Shown: one piece after another, positions 26,763 to 34,680 of the stretch
Layout of the letters: every line of letters starts with the position of its first letter
Position numbering within the stretch: the first letter of the stretch is position 1
Origin: Pseudoflavonifractor sp. 524-17
Lineage (GTDB): Bacteria; Bacillota; Clostridia; Oscillospirales; Oscillospiraceae
Reading direction: 5' to 3'
DNA: 48,369 nt
Assembly (NCBI RefSeq): GCF_009935845.1
Contig: NZ_QWEK01000031.1
Coordinates: forward strand, 1 to 48,369
Made by a program: the position numbers and the translations under genes
The notes under the pieces: model-generated
What the model was told of the DNA's origin: nothing
Seen by the model: only the letters and a program-made list of their open reading frames with translations
Database searches by the model: none

Positions 26763-26868
26763 AAAAAAATAGGAAAAGCCCGCTGCCTCGATTGAGAGAC
26801 AGCGGGCCATCCACAAGGAAAGATTCCAAAATGAGAACAAGTTCAGGAAAAGCGTCCTGCTTTTCCAA
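26763..26868 (-). ncRNA. putative small RNA of about 100 nt in the adaptor/S-layer divergent region
   Basis: On the minus strand, a promoter (TTGACG 26902-26897, 17 bases, TATAAT 26879-26874) predicts a start near 26867. The RNA would open with an 8-bp hairpin (GGAAAAGC, loop AGGAC, GCTTTTCC; 26866-26846). A mostly unpaired linker of about 38 nt (26845-26808) holds UUUCCUUG. It would end in a terminator stem (GCCCGCTGTCTC with GAGGCAGCGGGC, one mismatch; 26807-26778) followed by TTTTCC and a seven-T run. No open reading frame of note lies inside. The shape fits a trans-acting small RNA; the alternative is a terminated leader of the adaptor operon. Confidence 0.55.
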
Positions 26869-26873
26869 TCCTT

Positions 26874-26902
26874 ATTATACAGGAAGACAGGCGGCGCGTC
26901 AA
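26874..26902 (-). promoter_or_regulatory. strong promoter of the putative small RNA
   Basis: TTGACG, 17-base spacer, perfect TATAAT, read on the minus strand. It lies about 95 bases upstream of an intrinsic terminator and over 240 bases upstream of the adaptor operon's own promoter. Confidence 0.65.
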
Positions 26903-26952
26903 GGGGAAAAACGGCGAGGGCCAACCGCTTGCAGCAGCGCCCTTACATGCTT

Positions 26953-26980
26953 ATCATACCCCCCGGCGGGGCGCTGTCAA
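26953..26980 (-). promoter_or_regulatory. second upstream minus-strand promoter
   Basis: Perfect TTGACA (26980-26975), 16-base GC-rich spacer, TATGAT (26958-26953). A transcript from here would start near 26946 and reach the same terminator, giving about 180 nt. Confidence 0.5.
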
Positions 26981-27071
26981 GGCGGGTTTTGGCGGGGGAG
27001 GGGGCGTCCCGGCGGGCGCAGTCACAAAACGGAAGGAATCTTACACGTTTGTTACAACTGCGGAAAAGCGG

Positions 27072-27100
27072 TTGACGAAATCGCCGCGATGATTTAAAAT
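27072..27100 (+). promoter_or_regulatory. promoter of the major SLH protein gene
   Basis: TTGACG (27072-27077), 17-base spacer, TAAAAT (27095-27100). The predicted transcription start falls at about 27107, the A of an ATG that opens the upstream ORF described next. Confidence 0.75.
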
Positions 27101-27106
27101 GCGAGC

Positions 27107-27211
27107 ATGAGGCAAGGGGAGTTATACGCCGGTGAAGGGGCGAAAAGTTCTGAAAACTGGCGAAAAAACTCTTTTTGGCTCAAATTCGAACAAGGAGGAA
27201 CTCCAAAATGA
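27107..27211 (+). CDS. 34-codon upstream ORF overlapping the S-layer gene start (putative leader peptide)
   Basis: ATG 27107 opens a frame of 34 codons closed by TGA 27209-27211, which overlaps the ATG of the SLH gene (ATGA). The peptide begins MRQGELYAGEG, is basic and Lys/Trp containing, and resembles nothing that I know. With the promoter at 27072-27100, transcription should start on or within a base or two of this ATG, so translation would be leaderless. Ribosomes finishing here would stop on the S-layer start codon next to AAGGAGG (27192-27198). It may be chance; the overlap and the exact promoter distance argue for a look. Confidence 0.35.
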   Translation: MRQGELYAGEGAKSSENWRKNSFWLKFEQGGTPK

Positions 27212-30189
27212 GAAACCTCAAGAGAGCTCTCAGCATGGGCCTGGCTTCCGTCATGGTAATGGGCATGATGGCCACCGGGGCCGGCGCTGCGGGCTACGAA
27301 GATTTCGCCGACAAGGACGAGATCAAGAACGCTGAGGCGGTCAACACCATGGTTTCCCTGGGTGTGATTTCCGGCGCCAACGACGGCACCTTCCAGCCCG
27401 AGGGCACCCTGACCCGCGCTCAGATGTGTACCCTCGTCGCCCGTATGCTGGGCGGCGGCAAGGACCCCGTCCTGGGCGACGGCGGCAAGTCCAGCTTCAA
27501 GGACACCCAGGGCCACTGGGCTGAGACCTACATCGCCTACTGCGCCAACCTGGGCATTATCGCCGGTGTGGGCGACGGCAACTTCAAGCCCGACGACCCC
27601 CTGAACGGCACCGCTGCCGCGAAGATGATCCTCTGCGCCCTGGGCTACAAGCCCGAGTTTGAGGGCATCGGCGGCGCCAACTGGGAGCTGGCCACCAACA
27701 CCCTGGCCAGCAAGATCGGCCTGTACAACGATCTGGACAGCCTGAACCCCTCCGTGACCATCAACCGCGACAACGTGGCCCAGATGATCTACAACGGTGT
27801 GCAGGCCCTGGAAGTGGAGTACCGCAACCTGGATGGTCAGCATGACGGCACCGTCTACGCCACTGAGAAGGGCACCATGCTGTGGAACCGCTTCAAGGTC
27901 CGCAAGGTAGAGGGCGTGGTTGAGGCCACTGACCTCATTGCCCTGAAAGACGGCACCACCGTCACCGGCAAGAGCCGCCTGACCGATGTCCGCTACAACG
28001 GAGCGGCCTGGGAGAATGAGGATGGTTCTTCCCGCTCCTACACCTACCCCATCGACATTGACGACGAGCTGCTGGGCCAGCGCGTGGTTATCTACGTGAA
28101 GGGCCTGAGCGACCTGTCCCCCAACTCCTCCAACATGGAGGTCATCGGCTCCGTGATTGTCTCTGACGACAACACCATCGTGGAGACCACCGGTCGGCTG
28201 AAGGACAGCAACGCTGTGAAGGACGCCGTGAAGAAGGGCGGCCTGTCCATGCCCACCAGCGTGGAGAGCGTGAAGGTCACCGAGAAGGATGACTTCAGCA
28301 AGACCAACGGCCAGGAGCAGATGCCTGGTGTGCATCAGCGGTTCATCGACAACGACGCCGACGGCACCGTTGACGTGATTGTCGCCAAGAACCCCGCCCT
28401 GGCCAAGGTGAACACCTACAACACCAAGGACAGCAAGCTGAACCTGTCCGGCATCGGCTCCGTTGACTTTGAGGACATCCTCAACGCCGACGAGGTGGAC
28501 GCGGGCGACTATGTCCTGGTGTACAACTATGAGGGCACCTACATTCTGGAGCAGGCTGAGTCCGTCTCTGGCACTGTGACCGCCTATGTTCACAACAGCA
28601 CTGCCACGCTGAGCAAGATCACCATGGACGGCACCAACTACGGCGTCGGCTCCGGTGAGATGCTGGCCAGCGACCTGATCAAGCCCAATGCCGCTGATCA
28701 GTTCCCCGACCTGGTGGACGGTTCCTACACCCTGTACCTGGATCCTCACGGCAACATCCTGGGCTATGTTGAGGACGAGGGCACCATCGGCAACTATGCC
28801 GTCATCACCGCCGCAAATGTCACTGAAAGCAAGGGCTTCAGCTCTGCTGAGGTGAAGCTGACTCTGTCCGACGGCACCTCCGGCAAGTATGACGTGAACC
28901 TGCTGGCCTCCGCCAAGAAGTGGAACACAACCACTCAGAACGCCGCTGGCAACACCGCCAAAGAGGACGCTATGGCGACTGGGCTGAAGGGTGCGAAGGA
29001 CGTGCTGGTTGCCTATACCCTGGATGACGGCAAGGTTACTCTGAGCCATCCTCAGGTTGCCAACTCGAAGACCTATGTTGAGGCGACCAACGCCAACACG
29101 GCTGGCAGCGAGCTGAACTTCAAGAGCAGCACCGCTTCCTACACCTTCGGCGGTGTGAAGGTCATGGCCGACAACAAGACCGTGTTCTTTGTTAAGGACA
29201 AGGAAGGCAGCTACTCTGTGGTCGCCGGCCTGGACAACCTGCCCGCCAGCGGCCTGAAGGCTGGGACTGGCACCAGCAGCCAGGTGATCTACTACAAGGG
29301 CGCCACCGGCAAGGACGCCATGGCCAAGGCCATCTACTTTGAGACCAATCAGAAGTTTACCTCCAGCTCCAGCTACGCGTTTGTTACCGGCACCTACACC
29401 AAGACCACCGCGAACGGCGAGACCATCCACACCTACCCCGTGGTGCTGGAGGACGGCACCGTGACCAAGCTGTCCGCCAAGAATGACGACAGCGTTGCCA
29501 AGGAAGAGGCTCACGAGTACCAGACCAGCGGCAGCTATGTCACCTTCGACAACAGCAACTTGGACCGTGTGAAGAACAACCTGGCGATCACCAACGTGGG
29601 CGCCAACGCCATCTCTGTGGCCAATGCCGAGACCGGCGAGCCCGCCGGCAGCTACGCCATCCGGGGCGCCAAGGTTTGGGACGTCCAGGACACCGACGAC
29701 GTCTTTGAGACCAGATTCCAGAAGGACCAGAAGGTTGCTCTGGTGCTCACCAACGAGGGCGACGTGAAGACCGCCTTTGTCTATGATGAGATGGAAGGCA
29801 CCCCCTCTCCCGCTGTTAAGCCCGGCGACGTGACCGAAGGCGTGACCGGCGACGGTGTGGATGGTAGTGGCAACATCACGATCACTGCCGGCCAGACCAG
29901 CCTGCCGAAGTTCAAGGTAGAGTTCCAGGCGGACAGCGACAAGGATCCCATTGTAAAGGTTAACGGTGAGCGGATTAGCGTCAGCAAGAAGATCACCCGC
30001 GCCGTTGCAACGTGGGTTGGCGAGTATCAGATTAAGTCGAGTGATCTGAATAACGGCAAGATTCCTCTGGAGGTGAAGATCACCACTCAGAAGGATGACA
30101 TGGATCCCGTCACGACTACCATGAATTACAATCTGACCTACACCTATAAAAATGCCAACGACACCGAAGCTGTCTCCGTTCTGCCCTAA
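27208..30189 (+). CDS. major SLH-domain (probable S-layer) protein
   Basis: Secreted wall-anchored protein of 993 residues, probably the main S-layer subunit. ATG 27208 follows AAGGAGG (27192-27198) and gives a signal peptide (MRNLKRALSMGLASVMVMGM, cut near GAGAAG/28). SLH repeats lie at about 30-83 (YEDFADKDEIKNAEAVNTMV...LTRAQMCTLVARML), 92-150 (FKDTQGHWAETYIAYCANLG...PLNGTAAAKMILCALGY) and 155-205 (NWELATNTLASKIGLY...TINRDNVAQMIY). The rest (about 205-993) is Thr/Asp/Gly/Lys-rich, beta-type repeat material with almost no Cys. Codon use is strongly biased (GAC, AAG, CTG, GGC), which with the strong promoter and terminator suggests very high expression. It is monocistronic apart from the upstream ORF. 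Confidence 0.9.
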   Translation: MRNLKRALSMGLASVMVMGMMATGAGAAGYEDFADKDEIKNAEAVNTMVSLGVISGANDGTFQPEGTLTRAQMCTLVARMLGGGKDPVLGDGGKSSFKDTQGHWAETYIAYCANLGIIAGVGDGNFKPDDPLNGTAAAKMILCALGYKPEFEGIGGANWELATNTLASKIGLYNDLDSLNPSVTINRDNVAQMIYNGVQALEVEYRNLDGQHDGTVYATEKGTMLWNRFKVRKVEGVVEATDLIALKDGTTVTGKSRLTDVRYNGAAWENEDGSSRSYTYPIDIDDELLGQRVVIYVKGLSDLSPNSSNMEVIGSVIVSDDNTIVETTGRLKDSNAVKDAVKKGGLSMPTSVESVKVTEKDDFSKTNGQEQMPGVHQRFIDNDADGTVDVIVAKNPALAKVNTYNTKDSKLNLSGIGSVDFEDILNADEVDAGDYVLVYNYEGTYILEQAESVSGTVTAYVHNSTATLSKITMDGTNYGVGSGEMLASDLIKPNAADQFPDLVDGSYTLYLDPHGNILGYVEDEGTIGNYAVITAANVTESKGFSSAEVKLTLSDGTSGKYDVNLLASAKKWNTTTQNAAGNTAKEDAMATGLKGAKDVLVAYTLDDGKVTLSHPQVANSKTYVEATNANTAGSELNFKSSTASYTFGGVKVMADNKTVFFVKDKEGSYSVVAGLDNLPASGLKAGTGTSSQVIYYKGATGKDAMAKAIYFETNQKFTSSSSYAFVTGTYTKTTANGETIHTYPVVLEDGTVTKLSAKNDDSVAKEEAHEYQTSGSYVTFDNSNLDRVKNNLAITNVGANAISVANAETGEPAGSYAIRGAKVWDVQDTDDVFETRFQKDQKVALVLTNEGDVKTAFVYDEMEGTPSPAVKPGDVTEGVTGDGVDGSGNITITAGQTSLPKFKVEFQADSDKDPIVKVNGERISVSKKITRAVATWVGEYQIKSSDLNNGKIPLEVKITTQKDDMDPVTTTMNYNLTYTYKNANDTEAVSVLP

Positions 30190-30203
30190 GCAGTAATACC
30201 CGT

Positions 30204-30238
30204 GCCCCAGGCCCGAGATGGGCCTGGGGCGGGGTTTT
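30204..30238 (+). terminator. intrinsic terminator of the major SLH gene
   Basis: Perfect 11-bp stem GCCCCAGGCCC / GGGCCTGGGGC with a five-base loop, then GGGGTTTT. It starts 15 bases after the stop codon and faces the convergent tail-fibre-like gene. Confidence 0.85.
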
Positions 30239-30249
30239 AACCTGCCGTC

Positions 30250-30786
30250 TCATTGGACGGCAATGTAGTTATACCTCCAGTTTCCGGTGTTTGTGCCGGC
30301 GGTTCCGGCGATTTCCGCCACCTGAAATCCCCCGGGGACAATCTCCACCCAGTTGGCGGTTTCATTTCCCGCCGGGGAGCCGGTTACGGCCAGACCGCCG
30401 TAGCCGTTGGAGTTGCTTATGCCCCGGGAGAGATAGACCCAGACGGCCTTAGGGGTAAAGCCCAAGGGGATAACCCTGGTACGTGCGTCGTCCCCGATGT
30501 AATACCCCACAATGACATGGCTTCGCGCCTGGAGGGCGGAAATTGCCTGCTCTGTAGAGGCCTTGTCGGCTTTCTGGCTGAGGGCGGCATGGATGCCGGT
30601 CAAGGTGCTGCTGACGCTGTCCAGGCTCTGGCTGAGGGCGGTTTTGTCGGCTTTCTGCGCCAGGGAGGTTTGGATGCCGCCGATTGCGGTGTCGATTTTT
30701 GCGAAATCGCCGTTGAAATCTGAGCGCAGGAATTTGTCGGTCCCCACCCACTGGTGGAGGCCGCAGTTTGGTGTGTAAGACGCCAT
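30250..30786 (-). CDS. phage tail-fibre-like protein, solitary
   Basis: A 178-residue protein with the layout of Firmicute phage tail-fibre or baseplate proteins. The N-terminus is LHQWVGTDKFLRSDFNGDF (about 9-27), typical of tail proteins that begin with a parallel beta/trimer motif. A coiled coil follows with two copies of a QKADK element (about 43-95). The C-terminal beta domain ends in GNWRYNYIAVQ. ATG 30786 follows AAGGAG by eight bases; an upstream in-frame start would add 19 residues without a ribosome site. No other phage genes surround it, so it is a remnant, a domesticated surface adhesin or part of a dispersed tailocin-like set. It has no signal peptide. Confidence 0.6.
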   Translation of the reverse strand: MASYTPNCGLHQWVGTDKFLRSDFNGDFAKIDTAIGGIQTSLAQKADKTALSQSLDSVSSTLTGIHAALSQKADKASTEQAISALQARSHVIVGYYIGDDARTRVIPLGFTPKAVWVYLSRGISNSNGYGGLAVTGSPAGNETANWVEIVPGGFQVAEIAGTAGTNTGNWRYNYIAVQ

Positions 30787-30859
30787 AGATTTTTCTCCTT
30801 TACGTTGATAAAGGAGGGCGGGGATTCCCGTTTCGGGGGACAAAAACGTCTCCCCATTT

Positions 30860-30881
30860 CCTGATTTTCAGCAAAATCAGG
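30860..30881. repeat. perfect hairpin between tail-fibre-like gene and polysaccharide cluster
   Basis: CCTGATTTT (30860-30868) pairs with AAAATCAGG (30873-30881), loop CAGC. There is no U-run on either side. It lies in the 170-base divergent gap; I could not find a convincing promoter for the cluster in this gap. Confidence 0.4.
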
Positions 30882-30956
30882 CCCAGCTTTGCGAATTCTT
30901 CAGGCGGGCCCCTTGATTGCCCCCTGATTTGTATAGAGCCAGAATGTTTAACAGAG

Positions 30957-33281
30957 GTGAGGAAGATCATCAAGAAGATTCCACAGGCCGCGGGACCCTT
31001 TCTTGTCGGGGCGGCGTTTTTTCTGACGGTGTGTCTGAGCTCGGCCTCAACGGTAAAAGTGGCCGGGATGGCGCTGGCGCTGGGTGCGGTTGCGGCGGTG
31101 CTTCTGCGCGGGAGCGCCGTGAGGGGGCGGCTTTACGCGCCGGTGCTTCTGCTCGCCGCGGTGGTGGTGATGGATGGGGTGTCCACGCTGTACGCTGTGA
31201 CGGGCAAGTTCGCGTTATACGAGTTTCTGAAGGTGTTCGCGTCGTTTTGCCTGGTTGTGATCCTGCTGGCGGCGGCGCCCGGGGAGGGGGCCCGGCCTGG
31301 GCGGTGGATTGCCGCAGTGCTGGAGACCAACTGCGCGCTGGCGGGGCTGGTGAGCATGGATCTGCTGTCCACGCGGTGGCTGAGCGGGGCGCTGGTATCT
31401 GCGCTGGGCCGTGTGACGCCGGACTACAGCCAGCTGGCGGGCGTAGAGCCCGGGGTGCGGATGCTGTCTATTTTTACCAACCCCAACACCTTCGCGGGGT
31501 GCGCGGGGCTTGGTGTGCTGCTGTCTTTGGGCCTGGTGAGCTCGTCGGAGCGCGGATGGGAGCGCCGCGCCCACTTGTCGCTGCTGTTTGTGAACGCGCT
31601 GTCCTTTGTGCTGGCGTTCAGCCTTGGCGCCAGCGGGGCGATTGCGGTGGCCTTCCTGGTATTCCTGGCGCTGGAGGGGAAGGAGCGGCGTGGCGGTCTT
31701 CTGATCGTGATGGTGGAGACGCTTGTGCTCACGGTCCTCGCGGCGGGGGTGATCTCCCAGACCTCCCTTCAGCCGTGGGACGGTGTGGATCCGGTCCCCC
31801 TGGTGTGTACGGTGCTGGGCGGGGCTGCGCTGTGTCTGCTGGACCGGTTCGCGGGGAAAAAGCTGGCGGACAAGCTGTTGGGCCGCGGGCGGCTGGTGCT
31901 GTGCCTGATCGCCGGCGTTCTGGCTGTGCTGATTGCCTTTGGGGCGGTGGCGGTGAGCGTCACCGGCCCTGTGACGCTCCAGCCTGGGGAGGGGCTGCGC
32001 CGGGCGGCGTATCCCCAGCCTGGAACGTACACCCTGAGCGTCCAGGGGGATGCGCCCCTGGAGGTGGTGATCGAGAGCCAGAACCAGGCGGAGACCATGA
32101 TGCACACCAGCACAGTCCTGTACGCAGGCGCGGGCGCGGAGGCGGTGTTTACCGTCCCGGCGGACAGCCTGGTGGTGTACTTCAACCTGTCGGCGCCGGA
32201 GGGGGGGACGTTTTCCCGGCTCTCCTTCGCCGGGGAGGGGGGCTCGGGGAAGGTGCCCCTGCACTACCGCCTGCTGCCTGGGTTCATCGCCAACCGTCTG
32301 CAGGGCCTCCTGGCCAACGAGAACGCCATCCAGCGGCTGGTCTTCTTCTCGGACGGCCTGAAGCTGTTCCGCCACAGCCCGGTGATCGGGCTTGGGATGG
32401 GCGCCTTTGAGAGCGGGGCGAAGGGTGTGCAGTCCTTCTACTACGAGACCAAATACGCCCATAACCACTACGTGCAGCTGCTGGTGGAGACCGGCGTGGT
32501 GGGGCTGGGGCTGTTCCTGGCCCTGCTGGCGGGGTGCGCCTGGGCGGTGTGGCTGTCCCGGCGGTCGGAGCGGGTGCATCCCCTGACGCCCGCGCTGGGG
32601 GCGGCGCTGGTCTTCGCGGCGATCCACGGCGGCACGGAGGTGGTGTTCTCCGCCTACCCCTACCTGCCGTTGGCGTTTGGAGTATTCGGCCTGATCAACC
32701 TGTGCTGCGGGGCGGCCCTGCCGGCGCCCAGGCTGGGGGGGAGGGCGCGGCGGCTGGCCCTGGCGGGCATGTCCGTACTCATCACGGCCTACGCCGTGCT
32801 GCTGGGAGGCAATATGGCGGCGCGGCGGCTGGTCAGCGAAGCGCCGTCGCTGGAGAGCCTGGAGCGTGCGGTGAAGCTGGACCGGTTCGAGTGGGCGGAC
32901 TATATGCTGTCCTATGTCCACAGCGTCACGGGCAAAGAGGTGGAGGAGCCGGTGCGGGAGCAGGCGGACGCCTACGCCGCCCGCCTGACCCGTGTGGACT
33001 CCAACACCATCCCCATCTACCTGGCCCGGTACTATTTCAGCACGGGCCGTGTGGAGTCTGGGTTTGCTATGGTGGAAAAGTATGTGGAGTATGTGGCGGC
33101 GGACCCAGCCGCGTGGCAGAAGGGTTTTGATCTGCTGGCGGAGTACGAGGCGGACACGCAGGAGTTCCGCACCGGGGTCATCCGTCTGGCTGGGAAGCTG
33201 GCGGAGTGGAACCGGGAACATATGGGGGAGATCAGCCTGAATGAAGCAGCCCAGAGCCTGATCTCCCGGATGTCGCCATGA
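30957..33281 (+). CDS. O-antigen ligase/polymerase (Wzy/WaaL-like) membrane protein with extracytoplasmic insert and C-terminal helical repeat region
   Basis: Probably polymerises a glycan or transfers it to a carrier on the outer face of the membrane. The 774-residue protein has about ten hydrophobic helices. The Wzy_C-type signature HSPVIGLGMGAFES...AHNHYVQLLVETGVVGLGLF lies near 470-520. Two parts are unusual. A beta-rich extracytoplasmic stretch (about 335-430, GEGLRRAAYPQPGTYTLSVQ onward) precedes the signature. A soluble C-terminal helical region (about 640-774), TPR-like in style, follows it. Start GTG 30957 has only a weak ribosome site (ACAGAG), and no better start was found. The stop overlaps the next gene (ATGA). 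It heads the surface polysaccharide cluster. Confidence 0.8.
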   Translation: MRKIIKKIPQAAGPFLVGAAFFLTVCLSSASTVKVAGMALALGAVAAVLLRGSAVRGRLYAPVLLLAAVVVMDGVSTLYAVTGKFALYEFLKVFASFCLVVILLAAAPGEGARPGRWIAAVLETNCALAGLVSMDLLSTRWLSGALVSALGRVTPDYSQLAGVEPGVRMLSIFTNPNTFAGCAGLGVLLSLGLVSSSERGWERRAHLSLLFVNALSFVLAFSLGASGAIAVAFLVFLALEGKERRGGLLIVMVETLVLTVLAAGVISQTSLQPWDGVDPVPLVCTVLGGAALCLLDRFAGKKLADKLLGRGRLVLCLIAGVLAVLIAFGAVAVSVTGPVTLQPGEGLRRAAYPQPGTYTLSVQGDAPLEVVIESQNQAETMMHTSTVLYAGAGAEAVFTVPADSLVVYFNLSAPEGGTFSRLSFAGEGGSGKVPLHYRLLPGFIANRLQGLLANENAIQRLVFFSDGLKLFRHSPVIGLGMGAFESGAKGVQSFYYETKYAHNHYVQLLVETGVVGLGLFLALLAGCAWAVWLSRRSERVHPLTPALGAALVFAAIHGGTEVVFSAYPYLPLAFGVFGLINLCCGAALPAPRLGGRARRLALAGMSVLITAYAVLLGGNMAARRLVSEAPSLESLERAVKLDRFEWADYMLSYVHSVTGKEVEEPVREQADAYAARLTRVDSNTIPIYLARYYFSTGRVESGFAMVEKYVEYVAADPAAWQKGFDLLAEYEADTQEFRTGVIRLAGKLAEWNREHMGEISLNEAAQSLISRMSP

Positions 33282-34669
33282 TCCGGGAGAATCAGCGGCT
33301 GCTCAACCAGGTCAACGTGATCAGCGACGGTGCGATCCTGCTGCTCATGCTCCCGATTGCCTACTGGATGCGCTTTTTCGTGCTGCCTGGCGGGGTGGTG
33401 AACGTGCCGTTTGCGCGCTACCTGCGCCTGAACGCGGTCTTTACGGCGGTGCAGCTGTTCACGTACGCAACCTTCGGGCTGTACCAGTCCTTTCGGAAGA
33501 AAACCCTCCAGCAGGAGCTGTACCGGCTGTGGCAGGCGAGCCTGCTGGACATGGCGCTGCTTCTGAGCTGGCTGTTTGTGGAGCGTGAGATCCACTACTC
33601 GCGGGTTACCTTCGCCCTGTTCTTTGTGCTGAGCACCGGGGCGCTGAGCGGGAAGCGCGTTGTGCTGCGCAGATGCCTGCGGTATTTCCGGCAGAAGGGG
33701 TACAACCAGAAGCACGTTCTGATCGTGGGCGGCGGCGAGATGGCCGCGAAGTATTTGGAGAAAATCCGTGGGGACCGGGAGCTGGGCTACCTGCCCATCG
33801 GGTACGTGGCGGAGGGCGGGGGCGCAGGCCTTCCGGGCGTGGAGCGGCTGGGCGGCTTCGACGTGCTGGAGGCGCTGCTGGAGGCGTACCGTCCGGACGA
33901 GGTGGTGTCCGCCATCGGGCTTGGGGACTACCACCGCACGCCGCAGATCATCGCCGCGTGCGAGAAGACGGGGAGCAAGCTGTCGCTGATCCCCTTTTAC
34001 GCGGACTACATGCCCTCCAGCCCCCAGTTTGACGACCTGAACGGGCTGCCGCTGCTGAATCTGCGGCGCATTCCCCTGGACAACTGGGGCAACGCGTTCT
34101 GCAAGCGGGCGATGGATGTGATAGGGTCCGGGCTGCTGCTGGTGCTGAGCAGCCCGGTGATGCTGGTATGTGCCATAGGGGTGCGCCTGTCCTCGCCTGG
34201 GCCTGTGATTTTCAAGCAGAAGCGGGTGGGCCGGGACAAGAAACCCTTTTATATGTACAAATTCCGCTCCATGCGCCTGAACGGCGCGGAAGATACCGGC
34301 TGGAGCGGGCGGACGGACAGCCGGAAGACCAGATTCGGGGCGTTTCTGCGAAAATGCTCTCTGGATGAGTTTCCCCAGTTCTGGAATGTACTCAAGGGAG
34401 ATATGAGCCTGGTGGGCCCCCGGCCGGAGGTGCCCTACTATGTGGAGCAGTTCAAGGAGGAGGTGCCCCTGTACATGGTCAAGCACCAGGTGCGGCCTGG
34501 GATTACCGGGTGGGCGCAGGTGAACGGCCTGCGGGGGGACACGTCCATCAAGCGGCGGATTGAGCACGACATCTACTACATCGAGCACTGGAGCCTTCGG
34601 TTTGACCTGAAGATTTTGTGGAAGACGCTGTTTGGTGGAAAGTTCCTCAACGACGAGGCAGTGAGGTAA
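33278..34669 (+). CDS. initiating sugar-phosphate transferase (polyprenyl-phosphate hexose-1-phosphate transferase, WbaP/WcaJ type)
   Basis: Starts repeat-unit assembly by moving a sugar-1-phosphate from a nucleotide sugar to undecaprenyl phosphate. The 463 residues show four N-terminal helices. A CoA-binding-like/Rossmann middle domain begins HVLIVGGGEMAAKYLEKI, near 147. The C-terminal bacterial sugar transferase domain runs from about 276 to the end. It holds KRAMDVIGSGLLLVLSSPVM, KQKRVGRDKKPFYMYKFRSM, CSLDEFPQFWNVLKGDMSLV and GPRPEVPYY, including the catalytic D-E pair (LDEFPQ). Start ATG 33278 overlaps the previous stop. The sugar donor cannot be decided from sequence. Confidence 0.93.
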   Translation: MIRENQRLLNQVNVISDGAILLLMLPIAYWMRFFVLPGGVVNVPFARYLRLNAVFTAVQLFTYATFGLYQSFRKKTLQQELYRLWQASLLDMALLLSWLFVEREIHYSRVTFALFFVLSTGALSGKRVVLRRCLRYFRQKGYNQKHVLIVGGGEMAAKYLEKIRGDRELGYLPIGYVAEGGGAGLPGVERLGGFDVLEALLEAYRPDEVVSAIGLGDYHRTPQIIAACEKTGSKLSLIPFYADYMPSSPQFDDLNGLPLLNLRRIPLDNWGNAFCKRAMDVIGSGLLLVLSSPVMLVCAIGVRLSSPGPVIFKQKRVGRDKKPFYMYKFRSMRLNGAEDTGWSGRTDSRKTRFGAFLRKCSLDEFPQFWNVLKGDMSLVGPRPEVPYYVEQFKEEVPLYMVKHQVRPGITGWAQVNGLRGDTSIKRRIEHDIYYIEHWSLRFDLKILWKTLFGGKFLNDEAVR

Positions 34670-34680
34670 GGAGGGTGTGC

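Noticed and set aside
26763-26946. 6S RNA in the divergent region
   Set aside because: The possible 180-nt length fits, but I could not draw the long closing helix with a central bubble; the two terminal hairpins fit a small RNA better.
27094-29514. An 806-codon minus-strand frame opposite the major SLH gene
   Set aside because: Its Gly/Val/His-rich translation has no domain or ribosome site and is explained by the codon bias of the SLH gene.
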